From: an uncultured Clostridia bacterium
GTDB taxonomy: Bacteria > Bacillota > Clostridia > TANB77 > CAG-508
Reading direction: 5' to 3'
Assembly (NCBI GenBank): GCA_934154805.1
Contig: CAKPGM010000010.1
Location: forward strand, 1-59,523
Length of the DNA stretch: 59,523 nucleotides
The notes under the pieces are model-generated. The model was given only the letters and a program-made list of their open reading frames with translations, searched no databases and was not told the DNA's origin. The position numbers were made by a program, and so were the translations under genes. Each line of letters opens with the position of its first letter. Within the stretch, counting starts at the first letter, position 1. Shown piece after piece: positions 35,291-43,940 of the stretch.

Positions 35291-36532
35291 CTAGTTTGTT
35301 ATTATCATATTATTTGTAAAGTCTAAGTTTGCCTTTGACTCTCCAGTATATCCTAGTGTATATATGTCAGTAGCAAATATGTCTTTTTCTAACATTTCTG
35401 ATAATATCTTGTTTTTATTTTTATTTTGATCCATATATTTTTTTAATGATGTTATTATATTTAGTTTTGGATTTGTTCTTGCTATCTCAGATAACAGCGA
35501 TTTTCCTTTTTGTGTAAAACCTAATACTCTCACATAAGGTACAACCTTTTTAGAATTATCCATTAGCTTTTTGTCTATTCCTAATAGTGCGTATAATAAG
35601 ATTCTTTGAATTCGTGTCTGAGTATATCTTTTTGATTTTATATTAGATATTAGGTCTTTTAATGTATTTGACTCATTTGCTGCATTTTTTATTGCAAACT
35701 GTAGTCCTTCTGAAACATCTGGTAAATTTGCTATTTCCTCTACCTTCATTTTTCTTAAAGCATAGATAATCTCTTTTTCATATTTTTCTAAACTTAAAAC
35801 TATCGAGCCTTTTCTTGCTTCTTGTCCTATTATCGTGTAGCTACTTCTTGGTATTACCTTTCTTAAGTTTGTATATTCTCCATCTTGTAATAACTTTCTA
35901 ATTGCTGTTGCACTCGCAAAATCATCCACAATTTTATTGTCATTATAATATACTTTTTTTCTTTTTATCATTATTGGCTCTAGTTTACTTTTTTGAACCT
36001 TGAGTGCTTTTAAGTACTCTATTGCAAGTATGTTGTTAGGACTGTTTAATGTGTTTGCATATCTTTTTATATCGTTCAAATACATCATTAAAGCATTTTC
36101 TCTTGCAGAAGGATATGAGATTCCTTTCTTTAGCTCGTGTGCTAGTATATTTGTATATGCCTTTGGTTCCTCATATAAAACATTTGCAATATTGTTCAAA
36201 GTTGCTAAATCATTTGCTTCTGCTCCAAAAGAAACAGCATCTACAACTTTTAAGTTGTCTAGTATTTTTATAGCTCCGTTTGCAAAGTTTTCCGCACTTG
36301 ATATACTGTAAACTGTTGGTAGTTCTATTACAAGGTCAGCTCCTCCGCATATAGCCATATATGTTTTAGCCCATTTATTAACTATGGAGGTATCTCCTCT
36401 TTGCGTAAAGTTACCCGATATTACAGCAACGCAATAGTCTGCTCCGGTTATCTCTTTTGTTGCTTGTAAATGATAATAATGTCCATTATGAAACGGGTTG
36501 TATTCAGCTATTACTCCTATTACTCTGCTCAC
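35291..36532 (-). CDS. tmcAL: tRNA(Met) cytidine acetate ligase TmcAL
   Basis: TmcAL (YlbM) makes N4-acetylcytidine at the wobble position of elongator tRNA-Met, from acetate and ATP. The 413-residue protein begins VIGVIAEYNPFHNGHYYHLQ, the nucleotidyltransferase HxGH-type motif, followed by SGNFTQRGDTS and FGAEANDL. The central and C-terminal helical part (for example RIQRILLYALLGI) fits the family. Divergent from rnhA, it shares a 105-base upstream region with it. Confidence 0.92.
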   Translation of the reverse strand: MSRVIGVIAEYNPFHNGHYYHLQATKEITGADYCVAVISGNFTQRGDTSIVNKWAKTYMAICGGADLVIELPTVYSISSAENFANGAIKILDNLKVVDAVSFGAEANDLATLNNIANVLYEEPKAYTNILAHELKKGISYPSARENALMMYLNDIKRYANTLNSPNNILAIEYLKALKVQKSKLEPIMIKRKKVYYNDNKIVDDFASATAIRKLLQDGEYTNLRKVIPRSSYTIIGQEARKGSIVLSLEKYEKEIIYALRKMKVEEIANLPDVSEGLQFAIKNAANESNTLKDLISNIKSKRYTQTRIQRILLYALLGIDKKLMDNSKKVVPYVRVLGFTQKGKSLLSEIARTNPKLNIITSLKKYMDQNKNKNKILSEMLEKDIFATDIYTLGYTGESKANLDFTNNMIITN

Positions 36533-36637
36533 TAAAAAGCACCTCCTTTTTTATTTTTCTGTTGCACTTATATTTGTTTACTGGTATAATATCATAAAAT
36601 GAAATTATTTACAATGATTTTTTAGAGAGGTTTTATT

Positions 36638-37072
36638 ATGGAAGAAATTACTATTTATACTGATGGTGCTTGTTCAGGGAATCCCGGTCCTGGCGGTTGG
36701 GGCGCAATTCTAATGTTTGGTGATACTAAGAAAGAAATTTCTGGGGGACTTGATAATACTACTAACAATGTTATGGAATTAACTGCTGTTATTGAATCTT
36801 TAAAGATGTTAAAACGACCTTGTAAAGTAGATTTATATAGTGATAGTGCTTATGTAGTTAATGCTTTTTTACAGAAATGGATTTATGGTTGGATAAAAAA
36901 GAATTGGAAAACCGCTGGAAATGATCCTGTAAAAAATAAAGAACTTTGGCAAGAACTATATAGTCTTACCAAAATTCATGAAGTTACTTTTCATAAGGTT
37001 AAAGGTCATGCAGACAATGAATTTAATAATAGATGCGATGAACTCGCAAGAATGGAGAGAGATAAATTTTAA
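36638..37072 (+). CDS. rnhA: Ribonuclease HI
   Basis: RNase HI cleaves the RNA strand of RNA-DNA hybrids. The 144-residue protein has the four catalytic acidic residues: Asp in YTDGACSGNPGPGGWGAIL, Glu in NNVMELTAVIE, Asp in LYSDSAYV and Asp in a C-terminal NRCDELAR. The basic handle (IKKNWKTAGNDPVKN) is present, and AGAGG precedes the ATG. Its stop TAA abuts the stop of gerW on the other strand with no bases between (TAATTA). Confidence 0.96.
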   Translation: MEEITIYTDGACSGNPGPGGWGAILMFGDTKKEISGGLDNTTNNVMELTAVIESLKMLKRPCKVDLYSDSAYVVNAFLQKWIYGWIKKNWKTAGNDPVKNKELWQELYSLTKIHEVTFHKVKGHADNEFNNRCDELARMERDKF

Positions 37073-37660
37073 TTATCCCTCATCTTCTTCATTATTATTA
37101 TTTTCCGTTTCGTCATACTCATATTCATATGTTTCTATTGGTTTATGATATTTTATATTCTTCTTTGGTTTTGCTGGTTGTTGTTTTTTTCTATCTTCTT
37201 CTACTTTTTTCTCCTCAATTTTTCTTGCTTCTATTTTTTCTTCTTTTTTGTTTTGCATTTGTTTATTAAATATTGCATTCAACTTGTCAATTGCATCTGG
37301 TACATAATCTAGCAATCTATCTAAGCACGAACTATGGTCTACTGGTAATAGTTTTACTGTATTAGGTTGTACGACTAAAAATGCCATAGGAATTATACTT
37401 ACTCCTGCACCAGCTCCTCCACCAAATGGTAATCTATATTGTACTTGTTCCTCTTTATCTTTTTTAGTGTATTCGTCCAGTGTTTCTCCTCTAAATTCAC
37501 TACCACCTGCTGCAAATCCAAATCCAACTTTCGATATTGGTATAATTACTGTGTTGTTTGAGGCTTGAATTGGCTCTCCTATTATTGTATCGACATCTAT
37601 CATATCTTTTATGCTATTCATTGCTGTATTCATAAGATTTTCTATTGGATGTTCTCCCAT
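37073..37660 (-). CDS. gerW: GerW/YtfJ family sporulation protein
   Basis: GerW (YtfJ) is a forespore-expressed protein needed for normal germinant responses in Bacillus. The 195-residue product starts MGEHPIENLMNTAMNSIKDM and carries the domain core IIPISKVGFGFAAGGSEF and LPFGGGAGAGVSIIPMAFLV. A long charged tail (about 130-195) ends in a run of Asn and Glu. The ATG at 37660 is chosen because AGAAGTGAT lies before it; the frame extends 24 codons upstream without a site. It follows the DUF2953 gene, as in Bacillus ytfI-ytfJ. Confidence 0.9.
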   Translation of the reverse strand: MGEHPIENLMNTAMNSIKDMIDVDTIIGEPIQASNNTVIIPISKVGFGFAAGGSEFRGETLDEYTKKDKEEQVQYRLPFGGGAGAGVSIIPMAFLVVQPNTVKLLPVDHSSCLDRLLDYVPDAIDKLNAIFNKQMQNKKEEKIEARKIEEKKVEEDRKKQQPAKPKKNIKYHKPIETYEYEYDETENNNNEEDEG

Positions 37661-37715
37661 ATAATCACTTCTTTCTTTATTATTATATAAATAATATGTA
37701 CCAATTTTGTATTTT

Positions 37716-38381
37716 TTATACAGGTTGAACACTCATTTTTAATTTTTTTATTTGCTTTTCTTCTTTCTTTTGTTTTCTTATTTCTAAAGCACTTTTTGCT
37801 ACATCACTTACTTTTATATTTATTATAGTTGATAATTTCAGATTATACATATTTATTGGATGATATATTGGATTTACTTTGTAAAAAATATCTTCTTCTA
37901 TTTTTACATTTTTGTCCAATATATGAGGTAATATATTAGATATTATTATTGATATAAAAGTCACAAGATATGATGTCATAATATAATCTTTTGTTCCAAT
38001 TAAAATATCTATATTTATTTTTTCAATATTAATTTTCGTTTCTTTAAGATCTTTTTTTATCTCTTTATTTTTTATCATCAGTTTAAAATCTTGTATTGCT
38101 TTTCGTTTTAAGTCTTCATTTGTTATATTTTTCTTATATTGGTCTTTCTTAATTTTGGCATATATTGTAGCCAATTTATGTTTGTTAAGTTTGAAATGTA
38201 TCCAATGGAGCTTTCCTATTTTCAGAGATATTTTTACTGATAATCTTTGATTATTCTGTTTTTTATTTATATTACTCATGTCTAGATTTTCAATATTTAA
38301 TTCTAGTTTTGAAATGCTTATAAGAAAAGCCAAATTTAGAATAGATAAAATTATTGATATTGCAATATAAAAAACTAACAC
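37716..38381 (-). CDS. DUF2953 domain protein (YtfI-like)
   Basis: A 221-residue protein with an N-terminal membrane helix (FYIAISIILSILNLAFLISI), a long basic region and a second membrane segment (YLVTFISIIISNILPHI), the pattern of DUF2953. Function is not established, but its partner gerW suggests a spore role. It starts at GTG (38381) with AAAGGAG upstream. This ribosome site lies in the loop and the start codon in the arm of a 13-bp hairpin. Confidence 0.8.
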   Translation of the reverse strand: MLVFYIAISIILSILNLAFLISISKLELNIENLDMSNINKKQNNQRLSVKISLKIGKLHWIHFKLNKHKLATIYAKIKKDQYKKNITNEDLKRKAIQDFKLMIKNKEIKKDLKETKINIEKINIDILIGTKDYIMTSYLVTFISIIISNILPHILDKNVKIEEDIFYKVNPIYHPINMYNLKLSTIINIKVSDVAKSALEIRKQKKEEKQIKKLKMSVQPV

Positions 38382-38422
38382 CAGTTTCTCCTTTACTAAA
38401 GATTTTTCTTGGTATTAGTTTT
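38371..38422 (-). terminator. Hairpin overlapping the DUF2953 start (terminator or translational switch)
   Basis: Arms 38371-38383 and 38410-38422 pair over 13 bp in the minus-strand RNA (one G-U). The 26-base loop carries AAAGGAG, and the 3' arm contains the GTG start and next codons, followed by a T-rich run. It may terminate scpA transcription, hide the start codon, or both. Confidence 0.65.
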
Positions 38423-38451
38423 CCCATTTTTTACTAAATTAAACGCATATT

Positions 38452-39210
38452 TTATGCTATTTTATCATTATTCTTTTCTACAGATATATCACCAAATAAT
38501 TCTTCTTGTCTAGTAATTACCTTGCTTCTTCTAGATAATTCTAATAATCCAGAGAAAGCTGTGACAACTTCTTCTTTTTCGCACCTATTTAGTGAGAACA
38601 ATGTATTGAATATGAATTTAGGTCTTTTTACTAATTCTTTTAGCATATCTTTTACTTTACTTGCAACAGTATATTTATCTGTAATAGCAATCTTCTCAAT
38701 GTTTTGTGCATTTTCATTTTGTTTTTCTTCATTTATTCTAACTATATTTGAATATGCATCAACAATATTTTGTTGTTCATACTCGATTTCTAATTTCTGT
38801 TTTGGTAATTCTATGTTGTCTGGTAATTTATAAAATCTTATTGCACTATTGTTATACATTTCTCTAAGATTTTTTGTTATCTCTTTGTATTTTTTGTATT
38901 CAATTATTCTTCTTAATAATTCTTCTTCTGAAATTTCTTCTTCATTATCTCCCTCTTTTGGAAGTAAGCTCTTAGATTTCAAATATATTAAGGTAGATGC
39001 CATAACTAAAAATTCACTTGTTACCTCTAGATTCATTTCTTCCATTTTGTTAATATGTTCTATGTATTGATCTGTAATGTCGTTTAATTTTATATCATTA
39101 ATATTCATCTTATTCTTATCTATTAAATGACACAATAAATCTAATGGTCCCTCGAAATTTTCTATTTTTATAGCATATTTTTTTGTTTCTAAAGTTAATA
39201 CATTCTGCAT
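38452..39210 (-). CDS. scpA: Segregation and condensation protein A
   Basis: ScpA is the kleisin that links SMC heads and, with ScpB, condenses and segregates the chromosome. The 252-residue protein has the N-terminal signature ENFEGPLDLLCHLIDKNKMN and the DITDQYIEHI helix, a middle linker and a C-terminal winged helix (VVTAFSGLLELSRRSKVIT). The usual neighbour scpB is not next to it in this window. It is 27 bases downstream of recX in the same direction. Confidence 0.95.
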   Translation of the reverse strand: MQNVLTLETKKYAIKIENFEGPLDLLCHLIDKNKMNINDIKLNDITDQYIEHINKMEEMNLEVTSEFLVMASTLIYLKSKSLLPKEGDNEEEISEEELLRRIIEYKKYKEITKNLREMYNNSAIRFYKLPDNIELPKQKLEIEYEQQNIVDAYSNIVRINEEKQNENAQNIEKIAITDKYTVASKVKDMLKELVKRPKFIFNTLFSLNRCEKEEVVTAFSGLLELSRRSKVITRQEELFGDISVEKNNDKIA

Positions 39211-39237
39211 TTTTCTGTCCCTTTTTGTTATATTGTT

Positions 39238-39702
39238 TTATGATAGTTCTTCATCACTTAGTCTTGAGATTGCTTCTCTTATATTACTGGTTCTATAACC
39301 CTTTTTCACTAAAAATTGTATAATCGCTTCTTCGTCCATTTGATTCTGCTTTTTTACAATTATATTTTTAGCTGAGGTTATTTCATATTCTTCAAGCTTT
39401 TCTATTTTATCATTAATATAGTCTTCTAGCAAGCCACTAGGAATACCTTTTGAAATTAATTTATATTTTATTTCTTTTATAGATAGGTTATTTAAAGCTA
39501 TAAACTCATTAACAGCTCTATCTATATAATTATTATCGTTTATATAGCCATTTTCTTCTAATTCACAAATGATATCCTCTAGCATATTTTCTTCTATATC
39601 ATTGTAAAATTTGTTCTTTACTTCTTGCTTGCTTCTCTTTTTGTATAATACATATTTCAATACTCTTGATTTTTGTTTATCATACTCTTCTATCGTATAC
39701 AT
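39238..39702 (-). CDS. recX: RecX regulatory protein
   Basis: RecX inhibits RecA filament growth. The 154-residue, all-helical protein has the triple three-helix repeats of the family: LKYVLYKKRSKQEVKNKF, a middle DNNYIDRAVNEFIALN, and the C-terminal FLVKKGYRTSNIREAIS. It is at the short end of RecX sizes. It lies 11 bases after recA and is presumably co-transcribed with it. Confidence 0.9.
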   Translation of the reverse strand: MYTIEEYDKQKSRVLKYVLYKKRSKQEVKNKFYNDIEENMLEDIICELEENGYINDNNYIDRAVNEFIALNNLSIKEIKYKLISKGIPSGLLEDYINDKIEKLEEYEITSAKNIIVKKQNQMDEEAIIQFLVKKGYRTSNIREAISRLSDEELS

Positions 39703-39713
39703 TTTAACCTCTA

Positions 39714-40778
39714 TTATTCTTCATCATCTAATGGTTCATCTTGGTCATCTATGTCTTCTAGGCCTTCGTCATTTAAACTCTTCTCGAAAGCTTCATCAAA
39801 TTTTGCTCTAACTTTTTTCTCTACTTCAGCCATTATTTGAGGATTATCTTCGAAGTATTTCTTTGCATTTTCTCTACCTTGTCCAATTCTTGTTCCATCA
39901 TAACTAAACCAAGAGCCACTCTTTTCTATTATATCTAAGCTTACAGCTAAATCTAGTATATTTCCTGATTTTGAAATTCCTTTTCCGTATATAATGTCAA
40001 ATTCTGCCTCTCTAAATGGTGGAGCAACTTTATTTTTTACAACTTTTACTCTTGCTCTGTTTCCAAATACTTCTCCATCTTGTTTTAAGTTTTCTACTTT
40101 TCTTATATCTAATCTAACTGAAGAATAGAATTTTAAAGCTCTTCCTCCTGGAGTTGTTTCTGGGTTTCCAAACATAATACCAACTTTTTCTCTTAATTGG
40201 TTTATGAATATTATTGCTGTATTTGATTTATTAAGTACTCCAGCTAATTTTCTTAATGCTTGTGACATAAGTCTTGCTTGAAGGCCAACATGTGCGTCAC
40301 CCATATCTCCATCAATTTCTGCTTTTGGAACTAATGCAGCAACAGAGTCTACTACAATTATATCTATAGCACCGCTTCTAACTAATGCTTCTACTATTTC
40401 TAATGCTTGTTCTCCTGTATCTGGTTGAGATACTATTAAATCATCTATATCTACGCCTAAATGTTTTGCATATACTGGATCTAGTGCGTGTTCAGCATCT
40501 ATAAAAGCTGCTTCTCCTCCTAGTTTTTGGCACTCTGCAATCATATGTAATGCAAGTGTTGTTTTTCCAGAAGATTCAGGTCCAAATATTTCTATTATTC
40601 TTCCCTTTGGTATTCCTCCTATTCCTAATGCAACGTCTAAACTTAGTGCTCCTGTAGGAATAGCTTCTACATTCATTGCTTTAAACTCTCCTAATTTCAT
40701 TACTGAGCCTTTACCAAATTGTTTCTCTATTTGTCCTAAAGCTGACTCTAGTGCTTTTTTCTTTTCATTATTTTCCAT
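39714..40778 (-). CDS. recA: Recombinase RecA
   Basis: RecA forms filaments on single-stranded DNA, drives strand exchange and triggers LexA cleavage. The 354-residue protein has the Walker A GPESSGKTTLALHM, the VVDSVAALVPKAEIDGDMGD loop L1, and the NQLREKVGIMFGNPETTPGG loop L2. The acidic C-terminal tail is typical. An AGGAGG site precedes the ATG. Promoter and a possible SOS box are listed separately. Confidence 0.98.
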   Translation of the reverse strand: MENNEKKKALESALGQIEKQFGKGSVMKLGEFKAMNVEAIPTGALSLDVALGIGGIPKGRIIEIFGPESSGKTTLALHMIAECQKLGGEAAFIDAEHALDPVYAKHLGVDIDDLIVSQPDTGEQALEIVEALVRSGAIDIIVVDSVAALVPKAEIDGDMGDAHVGLQARLMSQALRKLAGVLNKSNTAIIFINQLREKVGIMFGNPETTPGGRALKFYSSVRLDIRKVENLKQDGEVFGNRARVKVVKNKVAPPFREAEFDIIYGKGISKSGNILDLAVSLDIIEKSGSWFSYDGTRIGQGRENAKKYFEDNPQIMAEVEKKVRAKFDEAFEKSLNDEGLEDIDDQDEPLDDEE

Positions 40779-40800
40779 ATTGTTTTCCTCCTAATTTTAT

Positions 40801-40812
40801 AAACATATGTTT
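40801..40812 (-). promoter_or_regulatory. Possible LexA (SOS) box of recA
   Basis: AAACATATGTTT is a perfect 12-base palindrome that differs from the Firmicute LexA core GAAC-N4-GTTC only by symmetrical outer changes. It lies between the recA -10 box and start codon, where an operator is expected. A weaker copy (AAACATTTGTTT) is near 40872. Confidence 0.45.
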
Positions 40813-40831
40813 GTATTATCAATCTTGTTAT

Positions 40832-40859
40832 ATTATATACTATTATTTTTGTTTGTCAA
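40832..40859 (-). promoter_or_regulatory. Sigma-A promoter of recA
   Basis: Consensus TTGACA (40854-40859) and TATAAT (40832-40837), 16 bases apart on the minus strand. Confidence 0.8.
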
Positions 40860-40881
40860 GACTTTTTTCAAACATTTGTTT

Positions 40882-42474
40882 TTATTTTCTATACCAATTA
40901 TCTAACTCGTAAAAACTTGTATAGTTATTGGCTTCTACAGTTCCAACTAGTGAAGAACTAGTGATCACTATATTTTTTGTTCTATATAATCCAATAAATG
41001 GTACGTCATCTTTATATATGTTATAGACTTTTTGGTACATTTCTTTTATTTTACTACTATCATTAATCATTCCAGCATTTTGTAATGTTTTAAATAGTTC
41101 ATCATTGGTATATTTAGCAATGTTTCCTGGTGCAAAATAATATGTTACATCTGGACTATATGATGTATAGACTCCTGTAAGTAAGATCTGGTAGTCTTCA
41201 CCGCCAATATATTCATCATACTGACTTTTTGATATCTTTCTTACAGTTATATCTAAGCCAATAGATTCTAATTGTTGTGCTATTAATTCAGCTACCGCCA
41301 CTCTTGTTTCATCATCTTTGTCTACTGCTATTTTTAATCTTAATGTTCTAGTTACGCCATCAATTTCTTTTCTCCAACGATTATTGGCATATGTCCATCC
41401 ACCGTCCTGTAGAACTTGTTTTGCTTGCTCTGGGTTATATCCAGAACTTACGTTATTAGCTTCATATAAGAAATTGCCATAATCTAGTGGATAGTCTGCT
41501 ACATAATTCTGATTATTGAATACTGCTGAATTTATATTTCCTTTGTCTATAGCATAACTTATAGCTTGTCTTACAGCTTTATCTTGTAGAATAACATTTT
41601 CACAGTTTAGGCTTAGGAAGTCAAATCTTCTTCCAGCATACTCTGTTTTTTCAAAACCTATAGTTCCAATGTATTCTTGAAAATTAGGATTTGAAGTATT
41701 TAGTAAATCTACATTTCCCATTTTAAAATTATTATATGCTTCTCCCATAGATGAGTACAAATTTATCTTTATTGTTTCTATCTTAGTATTTGCAGTATCC
41801 AAATCTCTCCATTTTGTATTTTTAGATAAAGTTATATTATTTGTGCTTACATTTGTTATAGTGAATTTTCCTGTTCCAATTGGTGTTTTATTACTATTGT
41901 AAAAATCTTCTCCTTGATAATATGCACTAGAAACTATTGGGAATATCAGATTATATTTAAAAAATGGGATGTCTGCGTCTAGTGTAAATTTAATTGTGTT
42001 TTGATCTATTACTTCTATTGCCATAATATGACTCGTGTTATATTTATATATTGAGTTTCCTTGATTTATTGTTTCTATTGTATATTTTACATCTTCGGCT
42101 GTAAAAGGAGATCCATCTTGCCAAACAATTCCTTCTTTAAGTTTTACAACATATATATTGTCACCTGTTTTTGCACATTCTTTTGCTAAACAAGGTTCTA
42201 TTTCATAATCTTTTGATAAAGTAAAAAGCGGTTCAAATACTAATGTATCAATATTTAAAATCTCTTTATTTGATGTAATAAGCGGATTCATTGTGTCATA
42301 ATTTGTGATTGCTAATCTTATATCTTTTATAATGCTTTCTTCCACTACAACTTCCGGTTCTTCATTATTGCCTTGCTGTGCATTTTGTGTTTTATAAATG
42401 CGATATCCAGCATATGCTATTATACCTATTGCAAATATTATGAATATATATTTAAATAGATTGCTTACCTTCAT
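40882..42474 (-). CDS. Oligopeptide/peptide ABC transporter substrate-binding protein (orphan)
   Basis: A 530-residue family 5 solute-binding protein. The N-terminus is a membrane anchor (YIFIIFAIGIIAYAGYRIY) with no lipobox cysteine, then a long two-lobed domain with LKEGIVWQDGSPFTAEDVKY, the family signature, and RQAISYAIDKGNIN. It should bind peptides outside the cell. No permease or ATPase gene is next to it, so it either serves a transporter encoded elsewhere or works as a sensor. Confidence 0.88.
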   Translation of the reverse strand: MKVSNLFKYIFIIFAIGIIAYAGYRIYKTQNAQQGNNEEPEVVVEESIIKDIRLAITNYDTMNPLITSNKEILNIDTLVFEPLFTLSKDYEIEPCLAKECAKTGDNIYVVKLKEGIVWQDGSPFTAEDVKYTIETINQGNSIYKYNTSHIMAIEVIDQNTIKFTLDADIPFFKYNLIFPIVSSAYYQGEDFYNSNKTPIGTGKFTITNVSTNNITLSKNTKWRDLDTANTKIETIKINLYSSMGEAYNNFKMGNVDLLNTSNPNFQEYIGTIGFEKTEYAGRRFDFLSLNCENVILQDKAVRQAISYAIDKGNINSAVFNNQNYVADYPLDYGNFLYEANNVSSGYNPEQAKQVLQDGGWTYANNRWRKEIDGVTRTLRLKIAVDKDDETRVAVAELIAQQLESIGLDITVRKISKSQYDEYIGGEDYQILLTGVYTSYSPDVTYYFAPGNIAKYTNDELFKTLQNAGMINDSSKIKEMYQKVYNIYKDDVPFIGLYRTKNIVITSSSLVGTVEANNYTSFYELDNWYRK

Positions 42475-42567
42475 AATTCGTCCTCTCTTAATTTCTTATA
42501 TGCTTATAATACATTAAATGTCCAATTTTTTCAATAGTTGTAAGAATTTTTTATTCCTAAAAATACA

Positions 42568-42599
42568 AAAAGGGTATGTTTTTAGCCATACCCCTTATT
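42568..42599 (-). terminator. Terminator after spoVS
   Basis: GGGTATG pairs with CATACCC around an 8-base loop; the minus-strand product ends in TTTTTGTATTTTT. Confidence 0.8.
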
Positions 42600-42617
42600 T
42601 ATTAATCTAACAGATTT

Positions 42618-42881
42618 TTATTTTCTAGACTCCACTATAAGTTTCATCCCAGTTCTTTCTTCCCCTTCAACTTCTACTTCTGCAAATGCTGGTATGCAGA
42701 TTAAGTCCACTCCTGCTGGTGCTACAAATCCTCTAGCTATTGCTACTGCCTTTACTGCTTGATTTAAGGCTCCTGCTCCAATTGCTTGCATTTCTGCCTT
42801 GTTTGATTCCTTTACCAAACCAGCAATTGCTCCTGCTACTGAATTTGGATTTGACTTTGATGAGATTTTTAAAACTTCCAT
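42618..42881 (-). CDS. spoVS: Stage V sporulation protein S
   Basis: SpoVS is a small Alba-fold protein that affects spore coat and cortex formation and septation. The 87-residue product, MEVLKISSKSNPNSVAGAIA onward, is nearly identical in pattern to Bacillus SpoVS, with VKAVAIARGFVAPAGVDL. It is downstream of ymdB as in Bacillus, though a terminator-free 135-base gap lies between. Its leader carries a hairpin that can cover the ribosome site. Confidence 0.96.
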   Translation of the reverse strand: MEVLKISSKSNPNSVAGAIAGLVKESNKAEMQAIGAGALNQAVKAVAIARGFVAPAGVDLICIPAFAEVEVEGEERTGMKLIVESRK

Positions 42882-42888
42882 TTTTTTC

Positions 42889-42948
42889 CTCCTAATATTT
42901 TATTTTTCTGTATGTTTAAGTACAGTTATATTTATATAATATTAGGAG
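42889..42948 (-). promoter_or_regulatory. spoVS leader hairpin that occludes the ribosome site
   Basis: A perfect 11-bp inverted repeat, CTCCTAATATT (42889-42899) and AATATTAGGAG (42938-42948), is separated by 38 bases that contain a nested CTGTA/TACAG hairpin. In the mRNA the upstream arm pairs with the AGGAGG site, eight bases before the start codon. Confidence 0.6.
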
Positions 42949-43016
42949 TCATTTGTCTATATAAAAATGGTAATTTCTTACAGTTTTCATCGTGTATTTT
43001 CTGCATTTTTCGTCAT

Positions 43017-43790
43017 TTATTTTCTTGCTACTCTAGTAATTTTGGTTACTCGACAATTTTCGTCATTAATCTCGAAAATACATCCATTCAATTTTGCTTC
43101 ACCTGATGCAACTTTATATTTTTCTGGAAGTGTTGTTTCAAATCTTTTTATAGACGCATCTATATCCATTCCTATTACAGATTTTGCTGGTCCTGTCATT
43201 CCTATATCTGTAATATATGCTGTTCCCTTTTCCAAAATTGTTTCATCAGCAGTTTGCACATGTGTATGTGTTCCAAACATCGCAGTTATCTTTCCATCTA
43301 AATAATAACCCATTGCAATTTTTTCTGCTGTTGCTTCGGCGTGGAAATCTAATATTATTATGTCTGCTTTGTCTTTTACTTTTTCTAAAATACTTTGCAT
43401 TCTTGTAAAAGGATTCTCTGATTGAACATTCATATCTGTTCTTCCTATTAAATTTACAACACAGATCTTCTTTCCTTTACATTCATATATTCCATAACCT
43501 TTTCCTGGAACTTTGGCAACATAGTTAGCTGGTCTTAATAAAATCTTGTCATCTATAAAACCAAATATGTCTTTTTTTCCCCAAGTATGATTTCCCATCG
43601 TTATTGCATCTATTTTTAATGCTTTTAATTCATTAAATATTTTGTTTGTAATTCCCATTCCATCTGCTGAGTTTTCAGCATTTACTATTACAAAGTCTAT
43701 TGCTTCTTCTTTTCTTATTTCTGGTAAAAGCTCTTTTAATTTTCTTACTCCGCTTTCTCCTACCAAGTCACCTATTGCTAATATTTTCAA
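43017..43790 (-). CDS. ymdB: YmdB-type metallophosphoesterase (TIGR00282)
   Basis: A 257-residue phosphodiesterase of the YmdB/TIGR00282 family; the Bacillus member hydrolyses 2',3'-cAMP and influences biofilm and colony behaviour. Metal ligands are in IGDLVGESG, NAENSADGMG, MGNHTWGKKDI, DFHAEATAEK and GTHTHVQTAD. It lies upstream of spoVS, matching Bacillus gene order. The RNase Y gene often found beside it is not in the window. Confidence 0.95.
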   Translation of the reverse strand: MKILAIGDLVGESGVRKLKELLPEIRKEEAIDFVIVNAENSADGMGITNKIFNELKALKIDAITMGNHTWGKKDIFGFIDDKILLRPANYVAKVPGKGYGIYECKGKKICVVNLIGRTDMNVQSENPFTRMQSILEKVKDKADIIILDFHAEATAEKIAMGYYLDGKITAMFGTHTHVQTADETILEKGTAYITDIGMTGPAKSVIGMDIDASIKRFETTLPEKYKVASGEAKLNGCIFEINDENCRVTKITRVARK

Positions 43791-43890
43791 TTTTTATCTT
43801 CCTTTCATTTGTTCTAGTTTTTTCTAGAAATCTCTTATCTAGTATAGCATATTTTTTAAGATATGCCAAGAGGTGTTATAAATGGTAATA

Positions 43891-43934
43891 AAAAATTTAG
43901 CCCATAAGGATTTTCTCCTTATGAGTTAAATTAG
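43891..43934 (-). terminator. Terminator of the spoIIIA operon
   Basis: CTCATAAGGA pairs with TCCTTATGGG (one G-U) around GAAAA, and the minus-strand product ends in a T run (TAAATTTTTTATT), just after spoIIIAH. Confidence 0.9.
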
Positions 43935-43940
43935 TTGTTA

